DNA of 64,000 bases from Armatimonadetes bacterium UBA1398 (GTDB lineage Bacteria; Armatimonadota; Zipacnadia; UBA1398). The notes beneath the pieces are model-generated. The model did no database searches. It saw only the letters and a list, made by a program, of their open reading frames with translations, and was not told the DNA's origin. The position numbers and the translations under genes were made by a program. Of the stretch, positions 7,365-16,085 are shown piece after piece. Positions within the stretch are counted from its first letter, which is position 1, and every line of letters begins with the position of its first letter. The stretch is taken from assembly GCA_002305165.1 (NCBI GenBank), contig DBQI01000015.1, forward strand, positions 868 through 64,867. The letters are read 5' to 3'.

Positions 7365-9669
7365 CAAGGAGAAGCGCCACCATCGGACAGCCCAAGGCCG
7401 GCTCCGTCGCATGCGGTATGAGCGGATCGTGACGGGGTTCGACAAGCGGCCCGCCATCATGCTGGGGCTTGCGCTGGCTGTCGGTATGGCGGCCGTGTAC
7501 AGCCTCTCGCCCCTCCACAGCGATCTCCAAGAAGGTGTCATCGCCCCGCGGAACGTGTACTCGCCCCGCGACGACACCTGGCAGGACGAAGAAGCGACGG
7601 AGGAAGCGCGGGAGCAGGCAGCCCAGGGCGTCACCAAGATCTACGTGGGGCAACGGTCCGAAGCCTACCAGGAGATGTCCAAGCGACTCAGCGGCATCAT
7701 GGCGGCGGCGGAGATGACGGCCGAGGACCTCCGCTTATCTCGGGAGGAGCGGGTCTCGGATCGGACGACGGAGGACGAGAGCGCCGAGGACGACGGGGAA
7801 GGGCCCACCGACCCGATCATCCAGGCGGGGTGGGACACGCTCGACCCCATCGCTCGACCGCCCCTGGACGCCTTCGGCTTCGTCGTTGGTATGGCCTCTG
7901 AGGACCGCGCTGCCTTCCGCGAGGCGTGCCAGCGGGCGTTGAGCCGAGTGAACGAGGAGCGGGAGGTCCGGGACGATGAGATGGACGCGGCCCGGGTGCA
8001 TGCCAGAGAGCGGATCGGCTACTGGGCCGATGTGCGGGCCCTCGGCATCCCTAACGTCGCGGGGGTAAGGAACGCGCTCGTGCAAGTGTGCGAGGCGTGC
8101 ATCGTGCCGAACTCCATCTACGATCACGTGGCGACACAGGCGGAGCGGGACAGGGTATCCGCCGAAGTGAAGCCGATCATGAAGTCCGTGAAGCGCGGCG
8201 AGCTGATCGTGGCGCAAGGCACCGTGGTGGATGCCGAAGACATTCGGCAGCTTCGGGCCCTGGGCATGGTGGCCAGCGAGAGAACTGACTGGGTCGCAAG
8301 GCTGCTGGACTTCGGCATGGCGATCTTCGCCCTGATCCTCACCCTGCTTCTCATCCACCATTTCGAGCCCGAGAGTCTGGCGAAGACGCGCCGACTGGCG
8401 GCTTTGGCTCTCCTGATCGCGGTACCCACCATCGCCTTCAACGTCTTGCTCAACCAGGACAACCTGCCGTACGCGGGCTACGCGCTCACCCAGTTCGCGG
8501 TACTCGCCGCGACCCTGCTTCTGGGGCACTTCTCGGCGGCCTGTCTACAAGGGATCCTGCTCGTGTGCTTCATGCTGGTCTCGGGGCCACACAGCCTCCA
8601 CGGCATGTGGGCGGTCCTAGCGGGCGGGGTCGCGGGGATGCTGGCGAAGCGGTACCTCACCTATCGGCTCACCCAGGTGACGCTGATCGGCCTCGCCAGC
8701 TCGGTGTTCGCCTTCGTGGCCATCGGGTTCGTGGACCTCTACCTGGAGCGGCGTGCGGGTCTGAGCGGCGAGACGTTCTCTGCGGCTGACTTGGCGGCCC
8801 GGGCTCGGTGGGCGCTCCTGGCGGGACTCACGGGGATCTTCTGCGGCCACCTGGCGGCCCGAATGCTGGAGTACTCCTTGGAGACGGTGACGGATATGCG
8901 CCTCCTGGAGTTGTCCGATCCCAGCCACCCCCTCCTGGAGTCGCTCCTGGCAAAGGCGCCAGGCACCTACCACGGCTCTCTCATCGTCTCCAGCATCGCG
9001 GGCAATGCAGCGAAGGACATCGGGCGGAAGTACGAAGCGCTGCTCGTCCGCGTCGGCGCTCTCTACCACGACATCGGGAAGATGCACCGCCCTCACCTCT
9101 TCGTGGAGAACCAGGCGGGTCGCGCGAACCCCCATGACACGATGTCGCCAACGCTGTCGGCCCGCTCCATCATCGAGCATGTGCAGGCAGGGGTGGATCT
9201 GGCTGAGGAACACAGGCTGCCTCGGCCGATTGTCGACTGCATCAGAGAGCATCACGGGACGACCCTGGTGGCCTACTTCTACCATCGCGCTCAGGAACTG
9301 GGGCACGACAGGGACGATGAATCAGGCTTCCGTTACCCCGGCCCCAAGCCACGCTCGGTAGCCACCGGCGTCCTCATGTTGGCCGACGCGGTGGAGGCGG
9401 CGGTGCGGAGTCTGCAGGACACGACTCGCAACGCCATCGTGTCTCAGATCCATCGAATCATCGAGGGCAAGATCGCCGACGGTCAGCTCGACGAGTGCCC
9501 CATGACGATGCGGGAGATCAAGGCGGTCGAGGCCTCACTGACCAAGTCCCTCCTTGGCATCTACCACTCACGGATCGAGTACCCAGACGCCAATGAGCCA
9601 ACCAACGCTCGGACGCCCAGGCCACGGGCCGAGGCCGCGAGCGATGAAGGAACGGCTCCATCGCCGTGA
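7348..9669 (+). CDS. 7TM-HD family cyclic-di-AMP phosphodiesterase (PgpH/YqfF type)
   Basis: 773 residues. A cytoplasmic/basic start and TM1 (IMLGLALAVGMAAVYSL) are followed by a large extracytoplasmic 7TMR-HDED domain, seven membrane helices between about 315 and 545, and a cytoplasmic HD phosphohydrolase domain with the H574-D575 pair in YHDIGK, plus PGTYHGSL and REHHGTTLVAYFYH ahead of and behind it. Family members hydrolyse c-di-AMP to pApA (shown for Listeria PgpH). The last ~30 residues are a disordered Pro/Ala/Glu tail. ATG 7348 has a ggtgagga SD; ATG 7324 is an alternative. It overlaps phoH and ybeY, consistent with translational coupling. No c-di-AMP cyclase gene is present in this window. 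Confidence 0.93.
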   Translation: MRPANDKEKRHHRTAQGRLRRMRYERIVTGFDKRPAIMLGLALAVGMAAVYSLSPLHSDLQEGVIAPRNVYSPRDDTWQDEEATEEAREQAAQGVTKIYVGQRSEAYQEMSKRLSGIMAAAEMTAEDLRLSREERVSDRTTEDESAEDDGEGPTDPIIQAGWDTLDPIARPPLDAFGFVVGMASEDRAAFREACQRALSRVNEEREVRDDEMDAARVHARERIGYWADVRALGIPNVAGVRNALVQVCEACIVPNSIYDHVATQAERDRVSAEVKPIMKSVKRGELIVAQGTVVDAEDIRQLRALGMVASERTDWVARLLDFGMAIFALILTLLLIHHFEPESLAKTRRLAALALLIAVPTIAFNVLLNQDNLPYAGYALTQFAVLAATLLLGHFSAACLQGILLVCFMLVSGPHSLHGMWAVLAGGVAGMLAKRYLTYRLTQVTLIGLASSVFAFVAIGFVDLYLERRAGLSGETFSAADLAARARWALLAGLTGIFCGHLAARMLEYSLETVTDMRLLELSDPSHPLLESLLAKAPGTYHGSLIVSSIAGNAAKDIGRKYEALLVRVGALYHDIGKMHRPHLFVENQAGRANPHDTMSPTLSARSIIEHVQAGVDLAEEHRLPRPIVDCIREHHGTTLVAYFYHRAQELGHDRDDESGFRYPGPKPRSVATGVLMLADAVEAAVRSLQDTTRNAIVSQIHRIIEGKIADGQLDECPMTMREIKAVEASLTKSLLGIYHSRIEYPDANEPTNARTPRPRAEAASDEGTAPSP

Positions 9670-10109
9670 TAGAGCTCATCGTCATTGAGGAGGTGACGCT
9701 CCCGCCGGGCTGGATCGCGCGGCTCGAACGGGCGGTCCGCCATGTCCTGACGGCGGAGCTGGGGGCGGCCGCTCGGCGCTGCTCGGTCGGGCTCTCCATC
9801 ATCGGCGCGGAGGCCATGGCGGAACTCAACGCGACGTGGAGGGCGGAGCCGTCACCGACGGATGTTCTGTCTTTCCCGACGGATGCGCCGCCAGGCGACC
9901 CCCATGGACCGCCTGTGGCGTTGGGCGATGTGATGCTCGCGCCGGAGTGCGTGGCGCCGGGGCAGGGGGGAGACGCTCTAGACGGACTGGTCCTCTGCGC
10001 GGTGCACGGCACTCTCCACCTGCTGGGGCATGACCACGCCACGGTCGAGGAGGAGCGAGCCATGTTCAGCCTACAGGAGCAATATACAGCGGAGGTGCGG
10101 GAGCTTTGA
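9666..10109 (+). CDS. ybeY: Endoribonuclease YbeY
   Basis: A 147-residue metalloprotein with the complete zinc motif H-x3-H-x5-H (H114, H118, H124 in HGTLHLLGHDH) and the SPTDVLSFP strand upstream. YbeY acts in 16S rRNA 3' maturation and ribosome quality control. GTG 9666 overlaps the stop of the 7TM-HD gene (GTGA). It lies third in the phoH operon, the standard order. Confidence 0.95.
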   Translation: MIELIVIEEVTLPPGWIARLERAVRHVLTAELGAAARRCSVGLSIIGAEAMAELNATWRAEPSPTDVLSFPTDAPPGDPHGPPVALGDVMLAPECVAPGQGGDALDGLVLCAVHGTLHLLGHDHATVEEERAMFSLQEQYTAEVREL

Positions 10110-10912
10110 GGCCAGAGGAAGCCGCACAGCGAAGGGGCCGCCTGCGCGCGGTCGCTCGGTCCTTCGACTACGCCTGTCAGGGCGTGGTGACCGTCTTCCG
10201 GACCGAGAAGCACATGCGCGTCCACTTCGTGGTCGCGCTGCTCGTGACGATCTGGGCCATTCTAATGCGCTTGCCGATCCTGGAGCTGCTCTTCGTATGG
10301 TCCGCCATCCTCATCGTGATAGTGGCCGAGATGCTGAACACAGCCTTGGAAGACCTGGTCAACATGATCACCTCCGAGTACGACGAGCGAGCCAAACGGG
10401 TGAAGGACATCGCGGCAGGTATCGTCCTCACGACCTGCGTCTACGCCATCGGAGTGTTCGTGATCCTCTTCGTGCGATGGTTCGACGATCTGGGTAACCT
10501 CGTGCTGGCCGGTATTGCTGCCGTGTCTGGAGAGTCGGATCTCGCCCGTGAACACATGCTCCGCAGCATGTTCGTGCGGGAGATGCCGGCGGTAGGCCTG
10601 GGCGCCAGCGGCTTGGTGATGCTCGCACTGCTCATCATCATCTTCAAGGAGCGCATCGCCAAGGGGACCTTCGTGAGCGGCGGATGGGTGAGCGGCCACG
10701 CGACGGTCTCCTTCTACATCGCCACTCTTCTGACCCTGACCACCTGGAACCCCTGGGTGCTTGCGGGCTCCCTGGTCCTCGCCCTGCTCGTCGCCCAGAG
10801 CCGCGTCGAGGGTGACATCCATACCTGGGCGGAGACAGGCCGCGGCGCCGCCTTCGGCTCCGGTCTGGCACTGCTCCTCTTCGTCTGCGGAACGGCTACA
10901 ATCAGTGGGTGA
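10106..10912 (+). CDS. DgkA-type undecaprenol/diacylglycerol kinase fused to a PAP2-like phosphatase domain
   Basis: 268 residues. The first ~125 are a prokaryotic DagK domain: RSFDYACQGV, three membrane helices and the signature AEMLNTALEDLVN. The remainder is a PAP2-like membrane phosphatase with SGH (in GGWVSGHATVSF) and the C-terminal SRVEGDIHTWAE motif; the first PAP2 motif (K-x6-RP) is only partly recognisable as KERIAKG. Gram-positive DgkA homologues phosphorylate undecaprenol, and PAP2 enzymes dephosphorylate undecaprenyl pyrophosphate, so the fusion may serve lipid-carrier recycling. TTG 10106 overlaps the ybeY stop (TTGA) and follows gggag. Fourth gene of the operon. Confidence 0.88.
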   Translation: MRPEEAAQRRGRLRAVARSFDYACQGVVTVFRTEKHMRVHFVVALLVTIWAILMRLPILELLFVWSAILIVIVAEMLNTALEDLVNMITSEYDERAKRVKDIAAGIVLTTCVYAIGVFVILFVRWFDDLGNLVLAGIAAVSGESDLAREHMLRSMFVREMPAVGLGASGLVMLALLIIIFKERIAKGTFVSGGWVSGHATVSFYIATLLTLTTWNPWVLAGSLVLALLVAQSRVEGDIHTWAETGRGAAFGSGLALLLFVCGTATISG

Positions 10913-10924
10913 GGGAGGGAAGCC

Positions 10925-12115
10925 TTGCACACCCGAGCGACACATAGACCCCGGCGGGGACTGGCGATCCGAGACTCCGTGGTGTTGCGGCCTGGGAGCT
11001 ACTCCTTCACCGTGGGGGAGGATGAGCCGGTCATCACCGTGCGTGCCGAGGATGCGGTGATCGACTGCTCCGGCGTGGTGCTGTGCGGCGCCGAGGAGGC
11101 GGCGGATGGTCGCCGGGGAGTGGGGATCCGGGTCATCGGGTCGAGCCGGGTGCGAATTGTGGGGCTCACCACCGTTGGGTTCCAGGTGGGGGTGCATGTT
11201 CTCAGCAGTACCGACGTGACTGTGGAGGGCGTCTCAGCGACGGGGACCCGAACCAAGAGCGTGAACGCCCTCGACCCGGACGACCCCGTAAACTGGATCG
11301 ACCTCTTCGACAAGGCAGGGTGGCGACTATACGGCACAGGGATCTGGTTCGAGCGATGCCAGGGCGGCACCATCCGTGATTGCGTCGCTACCGACGGCCA
11401 GAACGGCATTACCCTGGACAAGACCGATGACGCAGCCGTGCTGGGGTGTGACTGTAGCCGTAACGCGGGGTGGGGTATCCACCTCGATCGCGCCAGTCAC
11501 TGTCGGGTCGTGTCCAACCTCTGCGCTTCGTGTGCCCGACCAGGCGACCAGGTGCAGGCGGCGGGCATCGCCATCAACAACGGCTGCCACTCGAACGAGA
11601 TCGTGTCGAACGACCTTCCCGGCTGCACCCACGGCATCCTCCTGACCGCACGCTACAACGAGCAGTCTAACGGGAACCTCATCGCGAGCAACGATGTGAG
11701 CGGCGCGGCCCACTCCGCCATCCAGGTCGCTTACTGCGACGGCACAAGGGTGCTGGCAAACCATGTGCGGGATGCGCGCAGCGGCTTCTACCTCGCCCAC
11801 CTCCGTGGCGGCTGCATCCGCGGAAACTCCATCGCATGCTGCGCCCAGGGTGGCATCGTGGTCGATCATGGCTCCGGGGTCGAAGTGGTGGACAACGTCG
11901 TCGAAGGGTGCCGCACGGGCGTGGTGCAGGCGGGCTCGAATGGAGCGAGCAAGCCCCCCACAGACTGCCGCATCGCTGACAACGTGCTTCGGGGCAACGC
12001 GGTGGGTATCCACCTGGAGGCCGGCCGGCGCACCATCGTCGGGCCGAACCGCGAGTCGGGGAACGCAACCTCCCTCCGAGTGGATGAGGCCTGCATCGGC
12101 ACCGAAGTACTGTGA
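10925..12115 (+). CDS. NosD-like right-handed parallel beta-helix protein
   Basis: 396 residues with repeated ~22-residue PbH1-type coils (for example GIWFERCQGGTIRDCVATDGQ, GIHLDRASHCRVVSNL, GILLTARYNE..NLIASND), the hallmark of the NosD/polysaccharide-lyase-like beta-helix fold. No signal peptide is visible, and the N-terminus is basic, so it may be cytoplasmic or the start may be mis-set. It is cysteine-rich for such a fold (over a dozen Cys). TTG 10925 follows a gagggaggg SD and starts 12 bp after the kinase gene, so it probably belongs to the phoH operon as its last gene. Carbohydrate binding or cleavage is possible; no catalytic site could be assigned. Confidence 0.75.
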   Translation: MHTRATHRPRRGLAIRDSVVLRPGSYSFTVGEDEPVITVRAEDAVIDCSGVVLCGAEEAADGRRGVGIRVIGSSRVRIVGLTTVGFQVGVHVLSSTDVTVEGVSATGTRTKSVNALDPDDPVNWIDLFDKAGWRLYGTGIWFERCQGGTIRDCVATDGQNGITLDKTDDAAVLGCDCSRNAGWGIHLDRASHCRVVSNLCASCARPGDQVQAAGIAINNGCHSNEIVSNDLPGCTHGILLTARYNEQSNGNLIASNDVSGAAHSAIQVAYCDGTRVLANHVRDARSGFYLAHLRGGCIRGNSIACCAQGGIVVDHGSGVEVVDNVVEGCRTGVVQAGSNGASKPPTDCRIADNVLRGNAVGIHLEAGRRTIVGPNRESGNATSLRVDEACIGTEVL

Positions 12116-12193
12116 TGTGACGCGGAACCGGAGGCGCAGACGCGCGTCCAAGAGAAGGCGCCTCGAGGGGGCGCCAGGGCGCCGAGCGCCATC

Positions 12194-12222
12194 TTGACTC
12201 GAGCCAACGGACCGACTACTGT
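12194..12222 (+). promoter_or_regulatory. Promoter of tRNA-Thr
   Basis: TTGACT (12194-12199), 17 bp, TACTGT (12217-12222). The mature tRNA starts 38 bp after the -10 element, leaving a short 5' leader for RNase P removal. Confidence 0.75.
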
Positions 12223-12260
12223 TACGTTTGCCTTGGGGCCTTGAGTCCCCGATCAGGCCA

Positions 12261-12336
12261 GCCGACGTAGCTCAATAGGCAGAGCAGCTGATTCGTAATT
12301 AGCAGGTTGTCGGTTCGAGTCCGACCGTCGGCTCCA
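12261..12336 (+). tRNA. tRNA-Thr (anticodon CGU)
   Basis: A full cloverleaf can be folded by hand: acceptor GCCGACG/CGTCGGC, D stem GCTC/GAGC, anticodon stem GCTGA/TTAGC with loop TTCGTAA, variable AGGTT, T stem GTCGG/CCGAC with loop TTCGAGT. The anticodon CGT reads ACG, threonine. CCA is encoded (12334-12336). Confidence 0.96.
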
Positions 12337-12348
12337 TATGGTTGTCAT

Positions 12349-12372
12349 CGGCCCGGCCCCTCGCTCGGGCCG
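12349..12372 (+). terminator. Possible terminator of tRNA-Thr
   Basis: cggcccg (12349-12355) pairs with cgggccg (12366-12372), a perfect 7-bp GC stem with a 10-nt loop, followed by ttcgcg rather than a T-run. Weak as an intrinsic terminator. Confidence 0.4.
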
Positions 12373-12411
12373 TTCGCGTACTTAGCGCCTAGACCGTCGC
12401 GAGGTGAGGCG

Positions 12412-13242
12412 ATGAGAGCCATCCACCGTGCTCTCCCACTTCTGGCCGTTGCTCTTCTCTCCGTGGCGGCGCTCGGAGCAGAGACTCTCCGCTTCCAGCC
12501 GCCAGTGGGGTATTCCCAGGACTTCGAGGTCGAGGTCTCCGGCGCTGCGGTAGCACGAGGCGACTACATCCAGTTCCACGGCAACATGGCCATGAACCAG
12601 ACCGTTCAGGGGGAGTCCACGGACCTCGCACAGCCCATTCCGATCGAGGTCACCATCCTCGATGGCGAGATCTACTACAACGACAAAATGAAGCCCCCGC
12701 GGTACATCGGCGATCCGCTTGCGGCGGAGCGCACGCCGTTGGGCCAGATAACGAGCGTCTCAGAGCAGCTTGATGACGATGATGAGACCGGGATCGATGT
12801 CACCGCTGCCGTTCTGTACGCCTCGAGCCTGCTCGTGTTCCCTGAGCGTGAGACTCGTCCGGGAGCCACTTGGGACGGGAGTCACGACGCCTTCGATCCG
12901 TACGGAGACTACGTTCCCGTGACGGCGGAGAACCGGTTCGCGGACATGCTCGAACTCGGCGACGAGACGCTGATACAGGTAGATTCGGAAGGCCGTTTCC
13001 CGTACCATACAGAGATAGACGAGCGTACGCTACAGGGCACCCTCCAGTACTACCTGGAGATGACCCTCGACCGGGCGACGGGTACGCTGAGGGATGCGAA
13101 ACTGAAGCTGTACGGTGAGCTGTCCACCTCGGGCCCCATCGGCATGCGCATCAGTATCCAGGTGCGCGAGCTGAACGTTCATATCAAGCAGACCGAGGCC
13201 CGAATCCTGGACCCCGAAGCCCCCAGCGACTCGTCCGAGTAG
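12412..13242 (+). CDS. Secreted protein of unknown function, tandem paralogue A
   Basis: 276 residues with a signal peptide (HRALPLLAVALLSVAALGAE). The mature part is predicted beta-rich and acidic. It is closely related to the next gene: shared blocks include GYSQDF, MNQTV, KPPRYIGDPL, DDD..GIDVTAAVLYA and WDGSH.AFDPYG.YVPVTAEN. I do not recognise a named family with confidence; the layout recalls beta-barrel-like secreted domains of unknown function in planctomycete-type genomes. ATG 12412 has a gaggtgagg SD. The two paralogues are 42 bp apart. Confidence 0.85.
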   Translation: MRAIHRALPLLAVALLSVAALGAETLRFQPPVGYSQDFEVEVSGAAVARGDYIQFHGNMAMNQTVQGESTDLAQPIPIEVTILDGEIYYNDKMKPPRYIGDPLAAERTPLGQITSVSEQLDDDDETGIDVTAAVLYASSLLVFPERETRPGATWDGSHDAFDPYGDYVPVTAENRFADMLELGDETLIQVDSEGRFPYHTEIDERTLQGTLQYYLEMTLDRATGTLRDAKLKLYGELSTSGPIGMRISIQVRELNVHIKQTEARILDPEAPSDSSE

Positions 13243-13284
13243 GCCCGTGGCTAGGCTGCGGACCTTAGTATTGGAGCATACCCC

Positions 13285-14139
13285 ATGCGATGTGCTGTCG
13301 CGGTCGCACTGTGCGCCTCGATGCTTGGCGTTGGAGCGGCCCAGGCCAGCTACGAGCTGCGCTATCGGCCACCCGAAGGCTACTCTCAGGACTTTGCCAT
13401 TGACGTAAAGGGGAGTGGCGAGGGGCGAGGTCGCAAGATCAACTTCGAGGGCGAACTCACGATGAACCAGACGGTGGTGGCCGGTCCTCAGGGCGGCGAC
13501 CCGCTGATCGAGGTCGAGCTGACGATGACGGGGGGAGAGATCCGGTATGGCGACCGGGTGAAGCCACCCCGCTACATCGGCGATCCACTCACCGCCCACC
13601 GAAGCGTGTACGGCGCCATCATGGACGTCTCGCAGCCCCTGGACGACGACGATGACGTCGGGATCGACGTTACCGCTGCGGTTCTGTACGCGACAAGCCT
13701 TCTGGTGTTCCCTGAGCGCGCCGCGAGGCCGGGCCAGAATTGGGATGGAAGCCACGAGGCATTCGACCCCTACGGCCAGTACGTGCCGGTTACCGCGGAG
13801 AACTACTTCGGCGATATGCTCGAGTTGCCTGACCGGACGCTGATCCGCGTGGATTCCGAGGGGTCCTTCCCTTACCGCGCCAAGATCGATGACGACTGGC
13901 TGTACGGCACACTGAAGTACGCCCTGGCCGTCCACATGGATCTGGAGACCGGGTCGGTAGTTGAGGCCGAGCTGCGGCTCTACGGGGGACTGAAGGCCAA
14001 AGCGTCCTTCGTTACGGTGGGCATCGACGTGGAGGAGATCTACGTTCACGTGACCGAGACGAAAAACGAGATCATCGATCCCGAAGCAGGCGAAACGGAC
14101 GGCGGCGGAGACGAGGAGGAGACCTCGGCGGAAGAGTAG
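13285..14139 (+). CDS. Secreted protein of unknown function, tandem paralogue B
   Basis: 284 residues, signal peptide CAVAVALCASMLGVGAAQA, same architecture as the gene just upstream and clearly a duplicate: the central DDDDDVGIDVTAAVLYATSLLVFPER and DPYGQYVPVTAEN blocks are nearly identical. It differs by a strongly acidic, Gly/Glu-rich C-terminal tail (GGGDEEETSAEE). ATG 13285 follows ttggag. Probably co-transcribed with paralogue A. Function unknown. Confidence 0.85.
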   Translation: MRCAVAVALCASMLGVGAAQASYELRYRPPEGYSQDFAIDVKGSGEGRGRKINFEGELTMNQTVVAGPQGGDPLIEVELTMTGGEIRYGDRVKPPRYIGDPLTAHRSVYGAIMDVSQPLDDDDDVGIDVTAAVLYATSLLVFPERAARPGQNWDGSHEAFDPYGQYVPVTAENYFGDMLELPDRTLIRVDSEGSFPYRAKIDDDWLYGTLKYALAVHMDLETGSVVEAELRLYGGLKAKASFVTVGIDVEEIYVHVTETKNEIIDPEAGETDGGGDEEETSAEE

Positions 14140-14157
14140 CGCCCAGGCGAGCGCTAC
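14136..14157. terminator. Palindrome containing both stop codons of a convergent pair
   Basis: gtagcgc (14136-14142) pairs perfectly with gcgctac (14151-14157), with an 8-nt loop. It includes the TAG of paralogue B and the TAG of the minus-strand phosphoesterase. No T-run; a bidirectional RNA end is plausible but unproven. Confidence 0.45.
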
Positions 14158-15143
14158 GCCCCCGTCAGCCGGACTCCGTGCCGTAGCGGGACATCCACAT
14201 CCAGGCCCTCGATGAAGCACCCGACAGGATGCTCCGCCTCGGGCGTACCGCGGACGTCCGCCACGTCCCGCGACCGGATGGTGACCCCCGGTGCGCCATC
14301 CACGAACTCAAAGTACCGGCACTGCATCCGGCCATCGCGAGCGTGGGATAAGGCTCCCCCGTTGATCCAGACGGTCCCGTCTCGCTCCTCGACCATCTCC
14401 CCGTGGTGCTCCTGAAGCTGGCCGTGAACGTGGCCGGAGAGGGAGACGTCAATGGGGTGGGCTTCCAAGACCTCTGCGAGTGGCTCGGGAGGATTCATGC
14501 AGTAGGGCAGGGTGTGGGTGTTCCACGCCCGCTCGAAGATCCCCTGATGACTGCAGACGATCACGTTCTCTCCCGCGCTCTCGGCGCGGGAAAGCTGACC
14601 GTCCAGCCATTCCCGTTGCTCAGCAGACACCCAGCCCCCGTAGGACACCTCCTCGGGGTTGGAGTGGCAGCGCTCCGTGGCCATCATGACGAACCGGGTA
14701 TTGCCAAGGGCGAAGCTGTAGTAAGGGCCCGGCGCGTAGGCGAAGCGCTCAACGAAGTACTCCATGGAGTGGTCGTCGGTGCGTCGGCCCGTCTCGTCAC
14801 CCGCGAGACGCGGGCGGAAGTCATGGTTGCCTGGCACGCCCAGGACCCGTGGCCGCAGCTCGGCCTGAAGCTCCGCCATCAGCGCGTAGCTCTCATCGGT
14901 GCCCCAGTCCATCAGGTCGCCCAAGAGGAGAACGTAGCGAGCATCGGGGAGGTTGTCGTTCACGTCCTCCACGAACCGCATGAAGGAACGTCCGGAGCGT
15001 GGTTCATCGGGCTTCAGGTGGACATCCGCGGCTACGACGATGCCGCACCGCTCAGGCTCTTGACCACGGCCAGGCGCGCCCAGCGCCAGGGCCCCGACGC
15101 CTAGGGAAAGCCGTGCCGCGAACTCCCTGCGGGTGATGCCCAC
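14154..15143 (-). CDS. Tat-exported calcineurin-like metallophosphoesterase
   Basis: 329 residues. The N-terminus ITRREFAARLSLGVGALALG is a classic twin-arginine signal. The metallophosphoesterase motifs follow in order: ADVHLKPD (motif I), GDLMDWG (II), GNHDFR (III), SHQG and GHVHGQ. It therefore hydrolyses a phosphomonoester or diester outside the cytoplasm; the substrate cannot be told. GTG at 15143 is chosen because ggaggg lies 7 bp upstream; a TTG five codons earlier lacks an SD. It is 36 bp downstream of the sugar-isomerase gene on the same strand. Confidence 0.9.
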   Translation of the reverse strand: MGITRREFAARLSLGVGALALGAPGRGQEPERCGIVVAADVHLKPDEPRSGRSFMRFVEDVNDNLPDARYVLLLGDLMDWGTDESYALMAELQAELRPRVLGVPGNHDFRPRLAGDETGRRTDDHSMEYFVERFAYAPGPYYSFALGNTRFVMMATERCHSNPEEVSYGGWVSAEQREWLDGQLSRAESAGENVIVCSHQGIFERAWNTHTLPYCMNPPEPLAEVLEAHPIDVSLSGHVHGQLQEHHGEMVEERDGTVWINGGALSHARDGRMQCRYFEFVDGAPGVTIRSRDVADVRGTPEAEHPVGCFIEGLDVDVPLRHGVRLTGA

Positions 15144-15179
15144 CCGTCTGCCCTCCAATCCATGCCGTTCATCGGGCCT

Positions 15180-15977
15180 CTAGCGCGCTCCGCACGCCTG
15201 GAGGCAGGCCTGCATATGGCCGCGAGACTCAGCGGCAATAACCGCGCACTGGGCTACATTGAGGTTGCCGGACCCGATGACCTCCAGGTCCAGAGGCCCC
15301 GCGTACCCGTGCTCATGCAGCACCCGAATGTACCCTACTAGGTCGATGTCTCCGCGGCCGTTCGCCTGGTTGGCGGGTGCTCCCGGGTTCATCTGACGGC
15401 CGAGGCAGTCACGGATATGCACGTGCTTCACGCGGCTGATCACCGCGGCGATCGCCTCTACGGGGTTCTCGCCCCCACGGTGGATGTGGGAGGGATCCAT
15501 GTCGATCCCGAAGGCCGGTTCATCGATCTCCGCCATGGCCTGCAGGGTGGTAGGGGTGTTGTAGATGCTTGCGCCTACGTGGGCCTTCACGCAGAGGGTC
15601 ACCCCGTAGTCGCCCGCCATCTTCGAGAGGCTGCGGAGGGAGTCGACGAGCTGGGCCCACTCGTCAGGGTCGTCTGGCTTTCCCCCTGGGCCGCAGTTGA
15701 CGATGGGAATGCCGATGGCCGCGGCAGCCTTGAACGCCGTCTCCATGCGTGCCGGGTCGCGGGAGGGCTGCTCCATGGCGTGCAGGGCGAGACCGAACTC
15801 CTGCGATAGGTCCCTGATCTCGCTCGCAAGGCTCTCCCAACGGTCGAGCACCAAGTGCTGGCTCATGCCGTCGATGGCTGAGAGCTCGATCCCATCGTAT
15901 CCCGCCAGGGCTGTGTACTTGAAAGCCGTTCGCATGCTGTGTCCGCCGAACAATACGGAATTGGCGCCTAGTCTCAT
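15180..15977 (-). CDS. Sugar phosphate isomerase/epimerase (xylose-isomerase-like TIM barrel)
   Basis: 265 residues of the AP-endonuclease-2/xylose isomerase-like fold. Typical features are the opening RLGANSVLFGG, YDGIELSA, the metal-ligand region FGIDMDPSHIHRGGENP, KHVHIRDCLGR and the terminal LDLEVIG. These enzymes isomerise or epimerise sugars or inositols using a divalent metal. It stands 108 bp downstream of a Gfo/Idh/MocA dehydrogenase, a common catabolic pairing, and both face the GH38 mannosidase gene. ATG 15977 has GGAGG 8 bp upstream. The exact substrate is unknown. Confidence 0.88.
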   Translation of the reverse strand: MRLGANSVLFGGHSMRTAFKYTALAGYDGIELSAIDGMSQHLVLDRWESLASEIRDLSQEFGLALHAMEQPSRDPARMETAFKAAAAIGIPIVNCGPGGKPDDPDEWAQLVDSLRSLSKMAGDYGVTLCVKAHVGASIYNTPTTLQAMAEIDEPAFGIDMDPSHIHRGGENPVEAIAAVISRVKHVHIRDCLGRQMNPGAPANQANGRGDIDLVGYIRVLHEHGYAGPLDLEVIGSGNLNVAQCAVIAAESRGHMQACLQACGAR

Positions 15978-16085
15978 GGCATTGGCCTCCCGTGTGGTGG
16001 CTTGCTAGCTCGAAGAGGTGGAAGCGAGGAGGCGCTACACTCAATGAGCGCCAGAGCGTAGGCCCCCTCGCTGAACAGTCCTTGT

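Noticed and set aside
13030..14220. 396-residue minus-strand frame
   Set aside because: Antisense to the secreted paralogues; low-complexity high-GC shadow.
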